Positions 63,015 through 64,000 of a DNA stretch of 64,000 nucleotides are shown one piece after another; within the stretch, counting starts at the first letter, position 1; each line of letters begins with the position of its first letter. The position numbers and the translations under genes are program-made. The notes below the pieces were generated by a model. The model worked only from the letters and a program-made list of their open reading frames with translations, was not told the DNA's origin and searched no databases. Location of the stretch: the NCBI RefSeq assembly GCF_018127785.1, contig NZ_CP072390.1, positions 1,240,001-1,304,000 of the forward strand. The letters run 5' to 3'. This stretch comes from Prevotella scopos JCM 17725. Its GTDB lineage: Bacteria > Bacteroidota > Bacteroidia > Bacteroidales > Bacteroidaceae.

Positions 63015-64000
63015 ACCAGAATATTTGTACCTGTTTTTTTTGCTAACTCATTACGAAGGTTCTGTATCTTCATAATCTCTCCCATAATCTCTTGCATCTC
63101 TCCCGCATCTTTCGTTTGAAGGAGCTGTGCATTTAATTCCTTTAAGCGTGAAGTCACATATTCCAAACGGAAGTCAGCAACAAGGTGCAGAACACGATCA
63201 CGCAAAGTCTGTTCGGTTTCTTTTATCTGCAAACTCTCTGCGAGTTGGAAACGATCTACGCTCAATCTGACAGCTACAGATGCAATATTGATATCCGCAT
63301 GCTGCGTGAAATACTCTTCTGCCTTGAAGCCTTCTTCACCACAATGCTCTACAGCTTCCTGCAGTATCTTTGTATATAGTTCATTTGAAAAGCCAAGATT
63401 ATCACTACTAAGGTCGTAAGCTATATATTGTGCTACAGTAAGATTATATATCTGTCCGCTATTCTCATCTTTCACATCACGGAAGATAATCTTCTCACCA
63501 TCCCTAACCACTGCCTGAATGAGCATCTGTTCTACCTTTGACACGGGTTGAGACGAAGCTATGGCTATCGCATCTTCCCGTTGCTCATCAATGACAGCTG
63601 CCCTATGTTGCTGTTGTTCGCGTGTCTGCTGTTCCCGATTGGAATAGATATTACGATTCATCTGTTCCATCAGGGTACGTTCTGACACACCTGTACGATT
63701 GGCACACTCACGAATATAGGTATCACGAAGGATTGGGTCTTTGATGACCGAGATACTCTGAACGATTGAACTAACAGCTTCTGAACGCTTAATAGGGTCG
63801 GTGACACCATTCAAGAGTACATTAATCTTAAAGACGATGAAGTCCGTCTGATTATCTTCAATATATTTTCTGAAATCCTCCGCACTGTAACTACGTGCAA
63901 ACTCATCTGGGTCTTTACCATCAGGGAGCAGCAGTACCTTCACATTCATACCCTCTGCCAACAGCATATCCGTACCTCGAAGGGCAGCATGCTGACCAGC
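63011..64000 (-). CDS. dnaG: DNA primase, C-terminal part (5' end beyond the window)
   Basis: The frame is open to the window edge (AGQHAALRGTDMLLAEGMNV before the internal Met). The last TOPRIM segment KVLLLPDGKDPDEFARS is visible, followed by the linker with a Gln-rich stretch (REQQTREQQQHR) and the C-terminal helicase-interaction domain. DnaG makes RNA primers at the replication fork. Its stop overlaps the start of the TPR gene (ATGA). Confidence 0.93.
   Translation of the reverse strand, partial: AGQHAALRGTDMLLAEGMNVKVLLLPDGKDPDEFARSYSAEDFRKYIEDNQTDFIVFKINVLLNGVTDPIKRSEAVSSIVQSISVIKDPILRDTYIRECANRTGVSERTLMEQMNRNIYSNREQQTREQQQHRAAVIDEQREDAIAIASSQPVSKVEQMLIQAVVRDGEKIIFRDVKDENSGQIYNLTVAQYIAYDLSSDNLGFSNELYTKILQEAVEHCGEEGFKAEEYFTQHADINIASVAVRLSVDRFQLAESLQIKETEQTLRDRVLHLVADFRLEYVTSRLKELNAQLLQTKDAGEMQEIMGEIMKIQNLRNELAKKTGTNILV

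Overview
This window looks like part of the chromosome of a Bacteroidota species, most likely Prevotella. The evidence is the number of TonB-dependent receptors and outer-membrane beta-barrel proteins, the partner families typical of the phylum (GLPGLI, DUF4249, DUF4876, DUF3871, DUF3822), lipoproteins with Bacteroidota-type lipoboxes, and promoters with the -7 box TAnnTTTG. The genus is an inference.

Layout. 1-3.5 kb: end of an outer-membrane protein gene, then a secreted M16 zinc peptidase. 3.6-14.2 kb (minus strand): four outer-membrane beta-barrel genes with fragments of a C39 peptidase and of a radical-SAM/SPASM peptide maturase, read here as the remains of a RiPP/bacteriocin locus. One barrel gene is out of frame by one base in an A8/T8 tract, and an IS1380 remnant lies next to it. 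15.5-22.3 kb: a receptor plus three lipoproteins, probably a metal or cofactor uptake operon. 22.4-24.5 kb: CPBP protease, ribF and a tRNA(CAU).

24.5-37.9 kb: an integrative element inserted in the 3' end of that tRNA gene. It is bounded by a 49-bp direct repeat and carries four plus two TTGACC sites at exact 11-bp spacing beside the two ends. It encodes an integrase, a helicase-like protein, DUF3871, a RadC-like protein, a short FimB-like recombinase, a transpeptidase-like protein without its catalytic motifs, a winged-helix protein and an HNH nuclease with an in-frame stop. No relaxase or conjugation gene was seen.

37.9-43.0 kb (minus strand): three successive RHS-type toxin-tip/putative immunity modules, all decayed; an IS256-family element with an 8-bp target duplication splits one putative immunity gene. 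43.0-43.8 kb: an internally deleted IS1380 copy. 44.4-54.6 kb: a receptor/DUF4249 pair and a partly duplicated GLPGLI/outer-membrane protein operon, separated by dispersed repeats. 54.9-64 kb: mostly housekeeping genes (lrgAB, DUF3822, rsmD, cardiolipin synthase, a TPR protein, dnaG end), with a small unknown operon at 58.3-59.7 kb.

Recurring themes are nutrient uptake across the outer membrane, decayed competition systems (RiPP, RHS), and a family of short terminal-inverted-repeat elements in the intergenic regions. No CRISPR array or rRNA gene was seen.
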